NCBI RefSeq assembly: GCF_900105625.1
Contig: NZ_FNSD01000001.1
Location: 1,550,001 to 1,614,000, forward strand
Length of the DNA: 64,000 bases
Origin: Terriglobus roseus
GTDB lineage: Bacteria; Acidobacteriota; Terriglobia; Terriglobales; Acidobacteriaceae
Direction of reading: 5' to 3'
The position numbers were made by a program, and so were the translations under genes. Below are positions 42,745 through 54,412 of this stretch, one piece after another (positions within the stretch are counted from its first letter, which is position 1; each line of letters starts with the position of its first letter). Below the pieces are notes generated by a model. The model worked only from the letters and a program-made list of their open reading frames with translations. It was not told where the DNA came from and ran no database searches.

Positions 42745-45471
42745 CTACGCGGCTGCCTGCGGCGCCTCTGCCCTGCGTACGTCCTCACCCGCGGTCCTGT
42801 CACTGTCGTGCACTAACAGCGCAACGGGAAATCCATCCAGCAAGGTGCTGATACGAATCATCGATCCGCCCTCATGTACCTGGCCGCTCAAGCGGTCGGT
42901 CCAGCGGCCAACTGGCAGTTGCAGAGAGGTACCGCTCCAGTTGTCCGTCAACAGATGCGGGAATCGCGGGGCAATCGCAATCACGTCTCCGGACCGCCGA
43001 TAGGCAATGACGTGATCTGCCTTTGGCCCATGTACTTCCATCGGAGAGTAGCTGCCACTGGCATCGAAGGATGTGGGCCGCTCCAGCCGCAGCTTCAGTG
43101 CCTGCGTGATGAGCCAAAGCTTCGGCGAGCCCTCCTCGAAGTGCTCGACCGCGTACTGCGCTGCGTCGGACCAGTTGCGGCTCGTGAGTTCTGCAAGCAT
43201 CGCTCGTCGCAGATCGTAGTCCACGGGTCGGCGGTTATCCGGATCGACAAGAGAGTGATCCCAGAGTTCGCCGCCCTGATAGAGGTCGGGCACACCGGGA
43301 GACGTGCATTTCAGCAAGGTCTGCGATAACGAGTTGATGCGGCCGTCGCGCTTGATACGCTCAACGAATCCCTGAAGCTCACCAACGAATGCACCGTCTT
43401 CCAGGATGCGTTCCATGAAGGCATTCAGCGCGTCCTCGTAGTCCTTATCGTTATCGAGCCAGGACGTGATGCGCTTCGCCTCGCGCATCGCCTTCTGCAT
43501 GTAAGCCTTTAGGCGTTCGATATCGATGGGCCACGCGCCGATCAACGTCTGGTAGAGAAAATATTCCGTGTTCGCATCGGGGTACTTTCCGGTGCGGTAC
43601 TTCGCATTCATACGGGACCACCGCTTCAACACGGCGGCCCAGCGCGCGGGGACCTCGCTCAGAACGGCAAGGCGTGCTCTGACATCATCGCCACGCTTCG
43701 TGTCATGCGTGGACAACGTAAGCATCGTCGTTGGGAAGGTGGTCTGCATGTGCGCGTTGTAGCTGTGAAAGTCTGCGATGGTGATGCCATTCAGACCGGG
43801 ATCGCCGCCGACTTCATTCAGCGACGTCAGACGGTTGTAACAGTAGAAGGCCGTGTCTTCCACGCCTTTCGCCATCACCGGCGAAGTGAACTGCTGGAAC
43901 CGCGCAACGAATTCCGATTCCTTGTCGCCGGTGACCTTCAGGGTCAGCACGTCGCGCATGAAGTCGAACAGGCCACCATCGATATCGGGCTTGCGGCGCT
44001 TCGCTTCTTCGATGGCTTCATGGATGTGAGTAAGGTCTTCGTCGTTGACGGCCATCGCAGGCACAACGTATGTCCGGTAGATCCCGAAGCAGGCTGCAAC
44101 GTTGCGAATGGCACGGCGAATCTGTGCACGGGTGTAGTCGCGACTGTTGCGGTTCGATTCGCAGATCGCTACGAAGAGGCTCGCCAGCCGATTGACATCG
44201 CTGGCGAGCGTCTCCTTGCTGATCTTCGTTTTCTTCTCGAAGGCGATGTCGTGGAAGCTCTCGCTGTCGCGCGCGAATTCACTGTAAATGGCTGTGAGTT
44301 TGCGCATGCCATCCGGGTGCACCAGCAAGGCGTTGCACTGGTTCATGTAGTCGTAGCCGCTGGTTCCCTGCACCGGCCAGTCGGCCCGCAGCCACTCGCC
44401 GGGCTCCAGAATTTTTTCCGCGACAATCCACGCATGCGGTGCGCGTGCACGCAGGCGTTCAAGGTACTGCTTCGGATCGCGCAGACCGTCCGGATGGTCG
44501 ATGCGGACACCATCCAGAACACCCTTATCCAGCCAGTAAAGAATCAACTCATGCGTCTCTTCGAAGACGTATTCACGCTCCATCCTGAGGCCGATGAGAG
44601 AGTTCACATCGAAGAAGCGGCGATAGCCCAACTCCTGGTCGGACGTCCTCCAGAACGCGAGCCGGAAGTTTTGAGCGTTCAGAAACTCATCCAGAGCATC
44701 GATGTTTCCATTCAGTTCTTCAAGAGCTGCATCGATTGAGCGACAGACAGCCTCCTGCTCCGAGCACAGCCGTGTGAGAAGGCCCAGGAGCACCTGCTTG
44801 TCGCGATGCCGTGCAAGCTGCACGCTGCGTTCCGTGGAGTCCGGTGCCGGAAGTCGCGCGAACGAGACCGCTAGAAAGTTCAGCGTGTCCGACGGCGCCA
44901 TCTCCGCGGCGCGCGACAGCAGCGTGGAGAGCGAGCGAGGCGCTACGGGGAACGCCTGCTCGCCATACTGGACGAGGAAGTCCGTTCCCTCACGCACGAT
45001 TTTGATCTCGCCATTGGAGAGGATCCGGCCATACTGATCGCCAAGCACAGGCATCAGCACCTTATCGCGGAGTTTCTCTTCAGCAGAGTTCCAGTCGATA
45101 TCGAAAAATGTGGCAAACCGGCTGGATGGACCATTCTCCAGCACGTCCCACCACATACGGTTCTGTCGGTCCACAGACATATGGTTCGGCACGATATCCA
45201 GCACCTGTCCCATATGTAGCTCGCCTAACCGTTTCGAGAACGCCGCATGGCCGGCCTCGCCCCCCAGTTCGGTATTCACACGATGGTGGTCGACCACGTC
45301 ATACCCATGCATCGAGCCTTTACCCGCCTGAAGGTAGGGCGAGCTATAGACATGCGACACGCCAAGGTCTCGGACGTAATCCGCAATGGCACTCGCCTGC
45401 GCGAAGGTAAACCCTGCGTGCAGCTGAAGTCGGTAGGTGGAAAGCGGCGTTCGTTGCATGGTCTCTCTCAT
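42745..45471 (-). CDS. treY: Malto-oligosyltrehalose synthase
   Basis: GH13 isomerase that turns the reducing-end alpha-1,4 link of maltooligosaccharides into alpha,alpha-1,1. The N-terminus TYRLQLHAGFTFAQASAIAD is diagnostic. It is followed by VYSSPYLQAGKGSMHGYDVV, VLDIVPNHMSVD, ILYWLDKGVLDGVRIDHPDG (nucleophile Asp) and AWIVAEKILEPGEWLR (Glu). About 908 residues. The ATG at 45471 has GGGGG upstream; the ATG at 45459, with GAGAGA, is an equal alternative. Pairs with treZ. Confidence 0.93.
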   Translation of the reverse strand: MRETMQRTPLSTYRLQLHAGFTFAQASAIADYVRDLGVSHVYSSPYLQAGKGSMHGYDVVDHHRVNTELGGEAGHAAFSKRLGELHMGQVLDIVPNHMSVDRQNRMWWDVLENGPSSRFATFFDIDWNSAEEKLRDKVLMPVLGDQYGRILSNGEIKIVREGTDFLVQYGEQAFPVAPRSLSTLLSRAAEMAPSDTLNFLAVSFARLPAPDSTERSVQLARHRDKQVLLGLLTRLCSEQEAVCRSIDAALEELNGNIDALDEFLNAQNFRLAFWRTSDQELGYRRFFDVNSLIGLRMEREYVFEETHELILYWLDKGVLDGVRIDHPDGLRDPKQYLERLRARAPHAWIVAEKILEPGEWLRADWPVQGTSGYDYMNQCNALLVHPDGMRKLTAIYSEFARDSESFHDIAFEKKTKISKETLASDVNRLASLFVAICESNRNSRDYTRAQIRRAIRNVAACFGIYRTYVVPAMAVNDEDLTHIHEAIEEAKRRKPDIDGGLFDFMRDVLTLKVTGDKESEFVARFQQFTSPVMAKGVEDTAFYCYNRLTSLNEVGGDPGLNGITIADFHSYNAHMQTTFPTTMLTLSTHDTKRGDDVRARLAVLSEVPARWAAVLKRWSRMNAKYRTGKYPDANTEYFLYQTLIGAWPIDIERLKAYMQKAMREAKRITSWLDNDKDYEDALNAFMERILEDGAFVGELQGFVERIKRDGRINSLSQTLLKCTSPGVPDLYQGGELWDHSLVDPDNRRPVDYDLRRAMLAELTSRNWSDAAQYAVEHFEEGSPKLWLITQALKLRLERPTSFDASGSYSPMEVHGPKADHVIAYRRSGDVIAIAPRFPHLLTDNWSGTSLQLPVGRWTDRLSGQVHEGGSMIRISTLLDGFPVALLVHDSDRTAGEDVRRAEAPQAAA

Positions 45472-45630
45472 GCGCAACCCCCTGCACACACAACGCCGCA
45501 TTAGCAGCGTCGAGCGGCAGAGAGAATGCGGTATCTCTGGCTTAGGTGCGAGGGTCCACAGGTAGGTTGTTCGCCACGCCGCTCTGTGCGCGATGCACTA
45601 AGCCCGCACATGCCACTCTGCGCCGCTCTT

Positions 45631-47523
45631 TCAACAGCGCTGATTTGTGCCGGCGTCCTCGGTCCATGGCCCCTTGGCACCGCTTAAAATTACCGCCGCA
45701 TGGGCCATCGTAAGGTGGGTAAACGCCTGCGGGTAATTACCGACCTGCCGCTTTCCGACCGAATCGTACTCTTCTGCGATCAGCCCCAGCGGGTTTCGCA
45801 ACGCAAGCAGTTTTTGGTAGAGCGCATGTGCCTCGTCGCCACGTCCGCTGAGATAGAGCACACTCACCAGCCAGAAAGAACACGCCAGGAAGGCCCCCTC
45901 ACCAGCGGGTAATCCATCCGAACCGTCCGATGTGTCGTAGCGCAACACCAGGCCATCCTTCACCAGGCGTCCTTCGATCGCAGCGATCGTTCCCTGCACG
46001 CGAGGATCGCTCGCCGGAAGAAAGCCCACCAGTGGGATACGCAGCAGGGCGGCATCGAGCGCTGTCGAACCGTAGGCCTGAACAAAGCTATTCAGCTTCT
46101 TATCGAAGCCTTTTTCGCAAACGTCCGCGTGGATCTCATCGCGCACCTTGCGCCAGTTTTCAATGCGCTTCTCGATCTCCGGATCCTCCGGCTGATCGCT
46201 CTCATCATAGGACCTGATGGCCCGCTCGAAGGCGACCCACGCCATCATCTTCGAGTGCACAAAGTGCTGCTCCGGCCCGCGGACCTCCCAGATTCCGGAG
46301 TCCGGCTTATCCCAGATCTCAACGAGGTGGTCTAGCATATTGGTCACCAGGGCGCGAATCGCTGGTGACCACAGATCGTCGTCTCCCACGGGCACGCGCG
46401 CCAGCGCCGAGATCACCTCGCCATAAACATCGAGCTGTATCTGGTTCGCAGCCTTGTTGCCGATATTGACCGGCTTGGAGTCCTCATAGCCCCGCAGCCA
46501 ATCGGCAGTCCACTCCGTGAGTTGGCGCTCGCCGGCGATGCCGTACAGCGACTGGATCTGCTGCGCGGAACCGGCGATGGCGCGCAGCAGCCAGCCGCGC
46601 CAAGCCAGCGCTTCCTCAGTGAAACCTTCGTGCAGCAGCACCAGCAAGGTGAAAGCGGTATCGCGCAGCCAGCAGAAGCGATAGTCCCAGTTGCGCTCCC
46701 CGCCGATCAGTTCCGGCAACGACGTTGTCGGAGCCGCGACGAGACCTCCTGTGGGTCGATACGTTAATGCTTTTAGCGTGATGAGCGAGCGCTCGACACA
46801 CTCGTCATACTGTCCGCGATACTTGCGTTTGTCCGTCCACTCCAGCCAGAACTTCTCCGTGTCCTCATATGCACCGTAGGCATCAAAGCTCGCCGGATCT
46901 TCCTCGAGGGACGAACCATACGAGAGTACAAAGCAGATGCTCTCGCCTTCATGCACTTCGAAGTCGCTGACGGTGCTGAGATCTTCCCCGTGCAGCGGTG
47001 CTTCCGTGCGCAGCACGACGAGCTCAGGCCCGGCGATGGCGCGCACGTGATGATCGACACGCTCTACCCAGGGGATGGTGCGTCCGTAGTCGAAGCGCAG
47101 CACCAGATCCATACGCATCTTTACAGTGCCACGGATGCCGCGCACAATTCGCACCACGTCTGAGTGCTCTCCGCGTGGCGGCATGAAGTCTGATACCAGC
47201 ACCTCGCCGTTCTGCGTCACCCATTGCTTTTCCACAATGAGGGTGTGCGGCTTGTAGCGCCAGTCTTCCCCTGTAATCGTTTCTTCATCTGCCGGCTTGA
47301 TCTTGAAGTAGCCGTTGTCCGCCGTTCCCAAAAGCGCCGCAAAGCAAGCACCGGAGGAAAAGTTGGGCCAGCAGAGCCAATCCACGGAACCGTCCTTGCA
47401 AACCAGAGCGGCCGTCTCACAGTCGCCGATGAGGGCATAGTCTTCAATACGTGCGGCATGGAGCGGCGCGGCGTCGATTCCAGTAGTGGGCGCTTTCTCG
47501 GGAGTCTGGTTCAACGGGAACAT
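45631..47523 (-). CDS. GH15 glucoamylase/trehalase-like glycoside hydrolase
   Basis: 630-residue (alpha/alpha)6-barrel hydrolase of family GH15. N-terminal ALIGDCETAALVCKDGSVDW is typical of the bacterial trehalase/glucoamylase branch. The catalytic acids lie in GERNWDYRFCWLRDTAF, YGIAGERQLTEWTADWLRGY and LIAEEYDSVGKRQVGNYPQ. No signal peptide, so it is cytoplasmic. Substrate may be trehalose or short alpha-glucans. ATG at 47523 has a weak ribosome-binding site. Divergent from glgE; 159 bp upstream of treY on the same strand. Confidence 0.9.
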   Translation of the reverse strand: MFPLNQTPEKAPTTGIDAAPLHAARIEDYALIGDCETAALVCKDGSVDWLCWPNFSSGACFAALLGTADNGYFKIKPADEETITGEDWRYKPHTLIVEKQWVTQNGEVLVSDFMPPRGEHSDVVRIVRGIRGTVKMRMDLVLRFDYGRTIPWVERVDHHVRAIAGPELVVLRTEAPLHGEDLSTVSDFEVHEGESICFVLSYGSSLEEDPASFDAYGAYEDTEKFWLEWTDKRKYRGQYDECVERSLITLKALTYRPTGGLVAAPTTSLPELIGGERNWDYRFCWLRDTAFTLLVLLHEGFTEEALAWRGWLLRAIAGSAQQIQSLYGIAGERQLTEWTADWLRGYEDSKPVNIGNKAANQIQLDVYGEVISALARVPVGDDDLWSPAIRALVTNMLDHLVEIWDKPDSGIWEVRGPEQHFVHSKMMAWVAFERAIRSYDESDQPEDPEIEKRIENWRKVRDEIHADVCEKGFDKKLNSFVQAYGSTALDAALLRIPLVGFLPASDPRVQGTIAAIEGRLVKDGLVLRYDTSDGSDGLPAGEGAFLACSFWLVSVLYLSGRGDEAHALYQKLLALRNPLGLIAEEYDSVGKRQVGNYPQAFTHLTMAHAAVILSGAKGPWTEDAGTNQRC

Positions 47524-47730
47524 CCAGTGCCGGAGACACGAGGAACGCTGCCGGACGCTGTCGTTCTGGTGCGGGCAAACGCCGCTGGTCTATCCCGCAT
47601 CTGTACGACTGCGCTTGTCCGCATTCGTTTTGCTGTCCTGCAGTCGTGCATTGTGTCACTCAGGGTCATACCGGCTTGGATGCGCGCCGATGTCACGCGG
47701 ACGTGACGGATCAGCGCGAAGGAGAATCGT
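47524..47730. promoter_or_regulatory. Divergent promoter region between GH15 and glgE
   Basis: 207 bp with no gene. It separates the minus-strand GH15-treY-treZ genes from the plus-strand glgE-treS genes, so it must hold at least two promoters. No convincing -35/-10 was assigned. AAGGAGAATCG at 47719-47729 is the glgE ribosome-binding site. Confidence 0.5.
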
Positions 47731-49878
47731 TTGAAGCCGAACGACGGTCGTAGCCGTGTTGTGATTGAGGATGTGAAACCGGAGATCGATTGCGGTCGCC
47801 ATGCCGCAAAACGAGTTCTGGGAGACCACGTCCGCGTAACAGCGGTCATGTATTCCGACGGGCACGACCACGTTGCCGGGCGGCTGATGTACAAGCGCGC
47901 CGACGAACGCACGTGGCGCTATGCTCCCTTCCGTGAGCTCGGCAACGACATCTGGGAGGCCGGGTTCGACGTCGATGCGCTGGGCCCCTGGACCTACACG
48001 GTGCAGGCGTGGGTCGACCACTTCGGTACATGGGTGCATGACCTGCACAAACGCATCGACGCGCAGGAAGTCCCCGGTGTCATGGATGCCGCCGATGGCT
48101 CGCAGGCTGGCGGCGCGGAGCAGAATGAGGGAGTCAACGCCGTCGACCAGAACACGGTCGCTGCCCAGCAGTTATCGGGCAAGCAGCCAGGGAGCAACTA
48201 CGGCTCCAGTGCGCGGCCCGAGAGCGACGTTGCGCTTGCCTTGCGCACCGGCGCGGTCCTGCTGGACCAGGCCTCAGCACGTGCACGTGACGCCGAGGCG
48301 CGCACGCTCAAGGGCACAGCCAGCACGTTGCGTTACATGGCTGAGAAGAATTCACTCTACTACGACTTTCCTCTCAGCGAAGATTGCATCCGGCTCTGCC
48401 TGGAGTATCCGGACCTCAGCTTCGCAACCACCTACGAACGTGAGTTACCACTCTGGGTCGATCGGGAACGTGCTCGCTTCTCTGCCTGGTACGAATTCTT
48501 CCCGCGGTCGGCGGGCGCGCCGGGTGTTCACGGAACCTTGCGTGATGTTGCATCACAATTGCCGGAAGTGGCGAAGATGGGCTTTGACATCGTCTACATG
48601 CCACCCATTCATCCCATCGGCACCGCTTATCGCAAGGGCAAGAACAACTCCGTCAAGGCTGAGCCCGGCGATGTGGGCAGCCCCTGGGCGATTGGTGGAT
48701 CCGACGGCGGCCATAAGGCGATCCTTCGAGAGCTGGGGACCTTCGCGGATTTCGCCGCACTCATGGAAGCCGCGCGGGCCAACAATCTTGAGATTGCGCT
48801 GGATATTGCCTTCCAATGCGCACCGGAACATCCGTGGGTAAAGGAACACCCGGACTGGTTTAAGATCCGGCCGGATGGATCGATCCAGTACGCCGAAAAC
48901 CCTCCGAAGAAGTATCAGGACATTTATCCGATCAACTTCGAGTCTTCCGACTGGCGCGCATTGTGGAAGGAACTCTACTCGGTCTTCGCGTTCTGGATTG
49001 ATCGTGGAGTGAAGGTCTTCCGTGTGGACAATCCACACACCAAGGCATTGCCGTTCTGGGAATGGTGCATCGCGGAAGTGCGCAAGGAGCACCCCGAGGT
49101 TATCTTCCTGGCGGAAGCCTTTACGCGGCCGCACGTGATGTACGGTCTGGCAAAGATGGGCTACACACAGAGCTATACCTACTTCAGCTGGCGTACAGAG
49201 AAGAAGGAGCTCACGGCCTACATGACAGAGATCACTACGGCTCCGGTTAATGAGTTTTTCCGCGGTAACCTATGGCCGAATACGCCAGACATTCTGCCTG
49301 AGTTCCTGCAGACCGGCGGACGTCCCGGATTCGCTCAGCGCGCAATCCTTGCTGCCACCCTCGGCGCGAACTGGGGTGTATACGGCCCCGCATTCGAACT
49401 CTGCGAGCATGAACCGGCTAAGCCAGGCAGCGAGGAGTACCTAAACAGTGAGAAGTACGAGTTGCGTGTGTGGGATCGTGACGATCCCAGGAGTCTGGCA
49501 CCGCTGCTGACGCAGCTGAACCAGATCCGAAAGGCGCATCCCGCGCTGCAGCGGGACGACACGCTTCACTTCCACAACATCAGCAACGACCAACTTATCG
49601 CCTACAGCAAACGACTGGGCGACGACATCGTTCTGATGATCGTCAATCTGGATCCGCATAACCTCCAGACAGGTTGGACTGACCTTGACCTCGCCTCCCT
49701 GGACCTGCCGATCGCCGGTGCGTATGAGGCAGTCGATCTGCTCTCCGGCGAGATTTATCAGTGGCAGGGAACCGGGAATTACATCGCGCTCGACCCGGAA
49801 AAGTCGCCGGCACACATCCTCGTACTACATCCGAAGCATCTCTCCGAAATGACAGCCGGGGAGAGCACGGAAGATTGA
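47731..49878 (+). CDS. glgE: Alpha-1,4-glucan:maltose-1-phosphate maltosyltransferase
   Basis: GH13_3 enzyme that adds maltose from maltose-1-phosphate to alpha-1,4-glucan. Catalytic regions: [16 protein letters not shown] after KVFR (nucleophile Asp) and [20 protein letters not shown] (Glu), with [20 protein letters not shown] and [16 protein letters not shown] typical of GlgE. Length 715, slightly longer than usual because residues about 113-164 form a low-complexity Gly/Gln/Asn/Ala insert. TTG start follows AAGGAGAATCG. Its stop overlaps the treS start. Confidence 0.94.
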   Translation: MKPNDGRSRVVIEDVKPEIDCGRHAAKRVLGDHVRVTAVMYSDGHDHVAGRLMYKRADERTWRYAPFRELGNDIWEAGFDVDALGPWTYTVQAWVDHFGTWVHDLHKRIDAQEVPGVMDAADGSQAGGAEQNEGVNAVDQNTVAAQQLSGKQPGSNYGSSARPESDVALALRTGAVLLDQASARARDAEARTLKGTASTLRYMAEKNSLYYDFPLSEDCIRLCLEYPDLSFATTYERELPLWVDRERARFSAWYEFFPRSAGAPGVHGTLRDVASQLPEVAKMGFDIVYMPPIHPIGTAYRKGKNNSVKAEPGDVGSPWAIGGSDGGHKAILRELGTFADFAALMEAARANNLEIALDIAFQCAPEHPWVKEHPDWFKIRPDGSIQYAENPPKKYQDIYPINFESSDWRALWKELYSVFAFWIDRGVKVFRVDNPHTKALPFWEWCIAEVRKEHPEVIFLAEAFTRPHVMYGLAKMGYTQSYTYFSWRTEKKELTAYMTEITTAPVNEFFRGNLWPNTPDILPEFLQTGGRPGFAQRAILAATLGANWGVYGPAFELCEHEPAKPGSEEYLNSEKYELRVWDRDDPRSLAPLLTQLNQIRKAHPALQRDDTLHFHNISNDQLIAYSKRLGDDIVLMIVNLDPHNLQTGWTDLDLASLDLPIAGAYEAVDLLSGEIYQWQGTGNYIALDPEKSPAHILVLHPKHLSEMTAGESTED

Positions 49879-52800
49879 GCGCAGCCATTACACGTCCGAA
49901 GCGGAAGAAGCCAGGTAGCGCCACAGACCCGTTGTGGTACAAAGACGCGGTCATCTACGAGTTGCACGTCAAGGCCTTTGCCGACGGCAACAACGATGGC
50001 ATCGGCGATTTTCCCGGCCTGCTGACCAAGCTGGACTACCTGCAGGAGCTGGGTGTTACCTGCATCTGGCTGCTGCCATTCTTTCCTTCGCCTCAGCGCG
50101 ATGACGGCTACGACATCAGCGACTACCTGAATGTCAATCCTGCCTACGGCACAATTGATGACTTCAAGGCATTCCTTGCGGCGGCACATGTGCGTGGCAT
50201 GCAGGTGTTGATCGAACTGGTGATCAACCACACCAGCGACCAGCATCCGTGGTTCCAGGCGGCGCGAAACTCTCCTAAGGGATCACCTGAACGCGACATG
50301 TATGTGTGGAGTGACACGGACAAGTTGTACGAAGGCGTCCGGATTATCTTCACCGATACGGAGAAGTCGAACTGGACATGGGATCCAGTGGCCCAGCAGT
50401 ACTACTGGCATCGCTTCTTCTCACATCAGCCGGACTTGAACTTCGACAATCCGCGCGTGATGGAAGAAGTGCTGAATGCCATGCGCTTCTGGATGGATAT
50501 GGGCGTCGACGGCCTGCGTCTCGACGCGATTCCCTACCTCGTTGAGCGAGATGGCACCAGCTGCGAAAACGTTCCCGAGACCCACGTAAAGATCAAGCAG
50601 ATCCGCGCCGCGATCGACGCGGAGTACGAGAACCGCCTGGTGCTGGCCGAAGCGAACATGTGGCCCGACGACGTTCTGCCCTACTTTGGCGACGGCGACG
50701 AGTGTCAGATGGCGTTCCATTTCCCGCTGATGCCGCGCATCTACATGGCGCTGCGCCAGGAAGATCGCTTGCCGATTACGGAAATCATGGCGCGCACGCC
50801 GCCCATTCCGGACAATTGCCAGTGGGGTCTTTTCCTTCGGAACCATGACGAGCTGACGCTGGAGATGGTTACGGACGAAGAGCGCGATTACATGTATCTG
50901 GCCTACTCGGCGGATCCGCGTATGCGCATCAATGTCGGCATCCGACGTAGACTCGCACCGCTTGTCGATAACAACCGCCGTCGTATTGAGTTGCTCAATT
51001 CGCTTCTGCTGTCATTCCCGGGTACGCCGATCCTCTATTACGGCGATGAGATCGGCATGGGCGACAACATCTACCTGGGCGATCGCAACGGCGTTCGCAC
51101 GCCCATGCAGTGGAACAGCGATCGCAATGCCGGTTTCAGCCGAGCAGTGCCGGCGCGCCTCTACTCGCCCGTGATCATGGACCCCATCTGGGGCTATGAA
51201 GCGATCAACGTGGAAGCGCAGGAGAGCGATACCTCGTCGTTGCTGCACTGGACCCGCAACATGATCGCCCTGCGTAAGCTCTTCCAGGTTTTCGGCCGCG
51301 GATCGCAGGAGTTCCTGAAACCCGAGAACCGTAAAGTGCTCGCCTATGTGCGCGAGTACGAGACGGAACGCGTGGTCTGTGTCGCGAATCTTTCGCGCTT
51401 CGCGCAACCGGTCACACTGGACCTGTCACGCTTCGCCGGTATGGTACCGGTCGAGATGCTGGGATATGTCCCCTTCCCCAAAATCGACAGCTCACCCTAC
51501 GCCCTGACACTTGCGCCCTACGGCTTCCTCTGGCTGGAACTCCAGCCGGCACCCGATGTGGATACGGAGGCCGCACCACCGGAGATCAAGGACACAGAAT
51601 TGCTGATTCCTGCCGCCGACCTTGCCGGTGCCGTGACAGGTGCCGGAGCGGAGTTACTGCAGGAGACCTTCCTGCCGAAGTTCCTGCAGTCGCAACGCTG
51701 GTTCGGTGCAAAGTCGCGCACGGTGAAAAATGTCTGCATCACCGATGTGCTGCCGATCGATGACATTGATGCTGCCGTGCTCCTGCTACGCATCGACTAC
51801 ACCGAGGGAGACAGCGATCTCTACTCAGTCCCCGTCGCTGCAGTGAGTGGCGACCATGCTGAGGACCTCCGCGCTGAAGCTCCTCTCAGCATCATCGCCG
51901 GCATGCAGATGGGCGCGAACCACGCGGGTGCACTCGTGGATGCACTGGTCATCCCGCAGGTGCGGGACGCGTTGCTGACAATGATCGGCTCTGGCGAAGA
52001 GAAGATAACGCGCTGCGAGGGCACACTGCGCGGTGAGGCCAGTTCCGCGTTCTCATCGCTGCGTGGCGAAGGGGAGATTCCGTCACGTCGCGGCTCTGCG
52101 GAGCAGAGCAACACTTCACTGCTGTATGACGGCAAGCTGATCCTCAAGATCTTCCGTCGCCTGCAGACTGGTGAAAACCCTGACGCAGAGATCGGTCGCT
52201 TCCTGACAGAAGTTGCTCATTTCGAACACATCGCACCCTTCGCGGGACAGTTGGTGTACACCGCAAAGGATAGCGGAGAGACCACAACCATCGGCCTGCT
52301 GCAGGGCTTGGTGCCGAATGACGGCGACGGATGGGAATGGACCCTTGCACAGATTGAGGAGTCGAAGCACGGCACCTCAACCGGATACATTGAAGCAGCA
52401 AAGCTGCTTGGACAGCGCACCGGTCAGATGCATGTCGCACTGGCTACATCGACAAAGAATCCTGCCTTCGCCTGCGATGGTACTGACGCGGCGGCATTGG
52501 ATCGCGATGCGACACGACTCGAAGCCCAGATTGCCATCGCAATCAATGCCGTCAAGAATCGCTTTGCGGCATTGCCAGACGAACTGCTGGGACCCGCGGC
52601 AACATTGCTCAGCAAGCGAAAAGACATGCTGGCGATGGCGGACCGCTTACGACGCGTCGCTGGTGCGCAGGCGGGCATACGGATCCGCATCCACGGGGAC
52701 TACCACCTGGGCCAGGTGCTTCGGACCCAGGACGACTTTGTCCTGCTGGACTTTGAGGGTGAACCCGCACGCTCGTTGGAAGAGCGCCGGGCAAAGCAGT

Positions 52801-53114
52801 CGCCGTGGCGTGATGTTGCCGGTATGATCCGCTCTTTCTCTTACGCGGGTGCCGCTGGTTTCGGCACTGGAGAATCGGATGACCGCACGGACTGGGAGCG
52901 CGCCGCGTCAGACGCCTTCCTGCAGGGCTACCGCGAGGGTGCCGAAGGCATTCCCGCTGCGGAAGAGGCAGTCGCGAAAGAATTGCTGCGTGCTTTCCTG
53001 CTGGAAAAGGCGCTGTATGAGATCGTGTACGAAGTGAATAACCGTCCAGACTGGATTGCGATTCCGCTCACCGGCATCCTGGACCTGCTCGGCACGGCTG
53101 GAGACGAAGCATGA
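49875..53114 (+). CDS. treS: Trehalose synthase-maltokinase fusion
   Basis: 1079-residue fusion. The N-terminal ~550 residues are trehalose synthase (GH13): [32 protein letters not shown] (Asp nucleophile), [20 protein letters not shown] (Glu) and [12 protein letters not shown]. It interconverts maltose and trehalose. The C-terminal ~450 residues are maltokinase: [15 protein letters not shown] cap, then [11 protein letters not shown] and [18 protein letters not shown] with the kinase-fold Asp residues. The product, maltose-1-phosphate, feeds GlgE just upstream. TTG start overlaps the glgE TGA; the next gene overlaps its stop by 4 bp. Confidence 0.93.
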   Translation: MSAAITRPKRKKPGSATDPLWYKDAVIYELHVKAFADGNNDGIGDFPGLLTKLDYLQELGVTCIWLLPFFPSPQRDDGYDISDYLNVNPAYGTIDDFKAFLAAAHVRGMQVLIELVINHTSDQHPWFQAARNSPKGSPERDMYVWSDTDKLYEGVRIIFTDTEKSNWTWDPVAQQYYWHRFFSHQPDLNFDNPRVMEEVLNAMRFWMDMGVDGLRLDAIPYLVERDGTSCENVPETHVKIKQIRAAIDAEYENRLVLAEANMWPDDVLPYFGDGDECQMAFHFPLMPRIYMALRQEDRLPITEIMARTPPIPDNCQWGLFLRNHDELTLEMVTDEERDYMYLAYSADPRMRINVGIRRRLAPLVDNNRRRIELLNSLLLSFPGTPILYYGDEIGMGDNIYLGDRNGVRTPMQWNSDRNAGFSRAVPARLYSPVIMDPIWGYEAINVEAQESDTSSLLHWTRNMIALRKLFQVFGRGSQEFLKPENRKVLAYVREYETERVVCVANLSRFAQPVTLDLSRFAGMVPVEMLGYVPFPKIDSSPYALTLAPYGFLWLELQPAPDVDTEAAPPEIKDTELLIPAADLAGAVTGAGAELLQETFLPKFLQSQRWFGAKSRTVKNVCITDVLPIDDIDAAVLLLRIDYTEGDSDLYSVPVAAVSGDHAEDLRAEAPLSIIAGMQMGANHAGALVDALVIPQVRDALLTMIGSGEEKITRCEGTLRGEASSAFSSLRGEGEIPSRRGSAEQSNTSLLYDGKLILKIFRRLQTGENPDAEIGRFLTEVAHFEHIAPFAGQLVYTAKDSGETTTIGLLQGLVPNDGDGWEWTLAQIEESKHGTSTGYIEAAKLLGQRTGQMHVALATSTKNPAFACDGTDAAALDRDATRLEAQIAIAINAVKNRFAALPDELLGPAATLLSKRKDMLAMADRLRRVAGAQAGIRIRIHGDYHLGQVLRTQDDFVLLDFEGEPARSLEERRAKQSPWRDVAGMIRSFSYAGAAGFGTGESDDRTDWERAASDAFLQGYREGAEGIPAAEEAVAKELLRAFLLEKALYEIVYEVNNRPDWIAIPLTGILDLLGTAGDEA

Positions 53115-54364
53115 GCACAGCCCCAACAGGCGTAACTGCAGAGTTAGAGACGCGCAACGAAGAGCGCGCGGCCAACACAGCCGCGGCCATCGAAGTCGTG
53201 GTGTGCCTTGGCCCCTGGTACGAAGATGCACCCGGCGAATCCCTGTCACCATTGCTTCAGACCCTTAGCCAGGCACTTGGCGAACGCGCATCGAGCGCGA
53301 TGATTGCCTACCCGGCTTCCGACTCTCATGCTCGGTCCTGGCAGCAGGAGGGTCTGCTACTGCAGCCCTATCAGCCGTCGACGAAGATGCGCGAACTGGC
53401 GATGCAGACCGCAACCAGCTATCTCAGCCTCTACGAGATCATGCGGGCGCACGAGAGTTTCTGCGGGCTACTGCTGGGAGCGGAGGCGCAATCGCTGCAA
53501 CCGGCAGCCATTCACGGCATGGTGGAAGCAATTTGCGATCGGGGCGCGGACGTTGCGATTGCACGCTACGACCTCACGCCGAACGAAGGCCTGGTTAACG
53601 CGTCCATTCTTTACCCCTTAACGCGCGCAGTCTTTCAGGTGAAGGCCACTTTTCCATTAGCACTTGACCTGGCAATGTCGACCCGCATGGCGGAGCGCAT
53701 GGCAACAGCAGCGCAGCGGTGCACTACGACCGGGCAGCTGGAGGGGCTGGTATGGCCGGCCGCAGAGGCAGCCACCGCCGCCTTTACCCTTGCAGAGGTA
53801 AGCGCTGGTGTGCGGCAGTTGCCACATCCCACCGGCGGTGATCTGTCATTCATTCTGAACACGATTGCGTCATCCCTCTTCTTGGATATCGAGGCGAAAG
53901 CCTCTTTCTGGCAGCGCACGCGTCCCACATTACCGCTGCTGGCGATTGACGCAGTTCCCACACAGACGCCTGCTGCGGATCCGGTCGGCCCGGAAGAGAT
54001 CAAGGAACTTATTGAAGGTTTCCGCATCGCGTACGGCAACCTGCACGAGATCTGGTCGCTTGTGTTGCCGCCGCAGACATTGCTGGGCTTGAAGCGCCTG
54101 TCGCGCTTGCCGGTCGAGGAGTTCACCCTGCCGGATGCACTGTGGGTCCGCATCATCTATGACTTTGTACTGGCGCACCGTCTGCGCACCATCAACCGCA
54201 ACCACCTGATGGGTTCGCTGACACCGCTGTACCTGGCCTGGGTTGCGTCGCATATCATCGCGGGCGCGAATGGGTCGTCACTTGACTCACTTGCTCGCGC
54301 CTTTGAGGCAGACAAGCCTTACCTGGTTTCACGCTGGCGTTGGCCAGACCGCTTCAACCCGTAG
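53111..54364 (+). CDS. Degenerate GT2/GT81-like glycosyltransferase homologue
   Basis: 417 residues, coupled to treS by a 4-bp overlap. The middle resembles glucosyl-3-phosphoglycerate or mannosylglycerate synthases: [20 protein letters not shown], then [20 protein letters not shown] and TRAV, where active relatives have a metal-binding DxD after the first stretch. Here that place reads GAEA (residues 123-126), and the N-terminal donor-binding part is not evident. The C-terminal [20 protein letters not shown] is helical. I suggest an inactive or altered glycosyltransferase tied to maltose-1-phosphate/trehalose metabolism, from position and weak similarity only. Confidence 0.55.
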   Translation: MSTAPTGVTAELETRNEERAANTAAAIEVVVCLGPWYEDAPGESLSPLLQTLSQALGERASSAMIAYPASDSHARSWQQEGLLLQPYQPSTKMRELAMQTATSYLSLYEIMRAHESFCGLLLGAEAQSLQPAAIHGMVEAICDRGADVAIARYDLTPNEGLVNASILYPLTRAVFQVKATFPLALDLAMSTRMAERMATAAQRCTTTGQLEGLVWPAAEAATAAFTLAEVSAGVRQLPHPTGGDLSFILNTIASSLFLDIEAKASFWQRTRPTLPLLAIDAVPTQTPAADPVGPEEIKELIEGFRIAYGNLHEIWSLVLPPQTLLGLKRLSRLPVEEFTLPDALWVRIIYDFVLAHRLRTINRNHLMGSLTPLYLAWVASHIIAGANGSSLDSLARAFEADKPYLVSRWRWPDRFNP

Positions 54365-54412
54365 AGCTTTCGTCCTTTTGGGCACGACCGCACCGGACAG
54401 GAGACCCGCATC

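Noticed and set aside
43705-44739. Plus-strand open frame of about 344 residues
   Set aside because: Antisense to treY, a product of high-GC codon use; no family motif.
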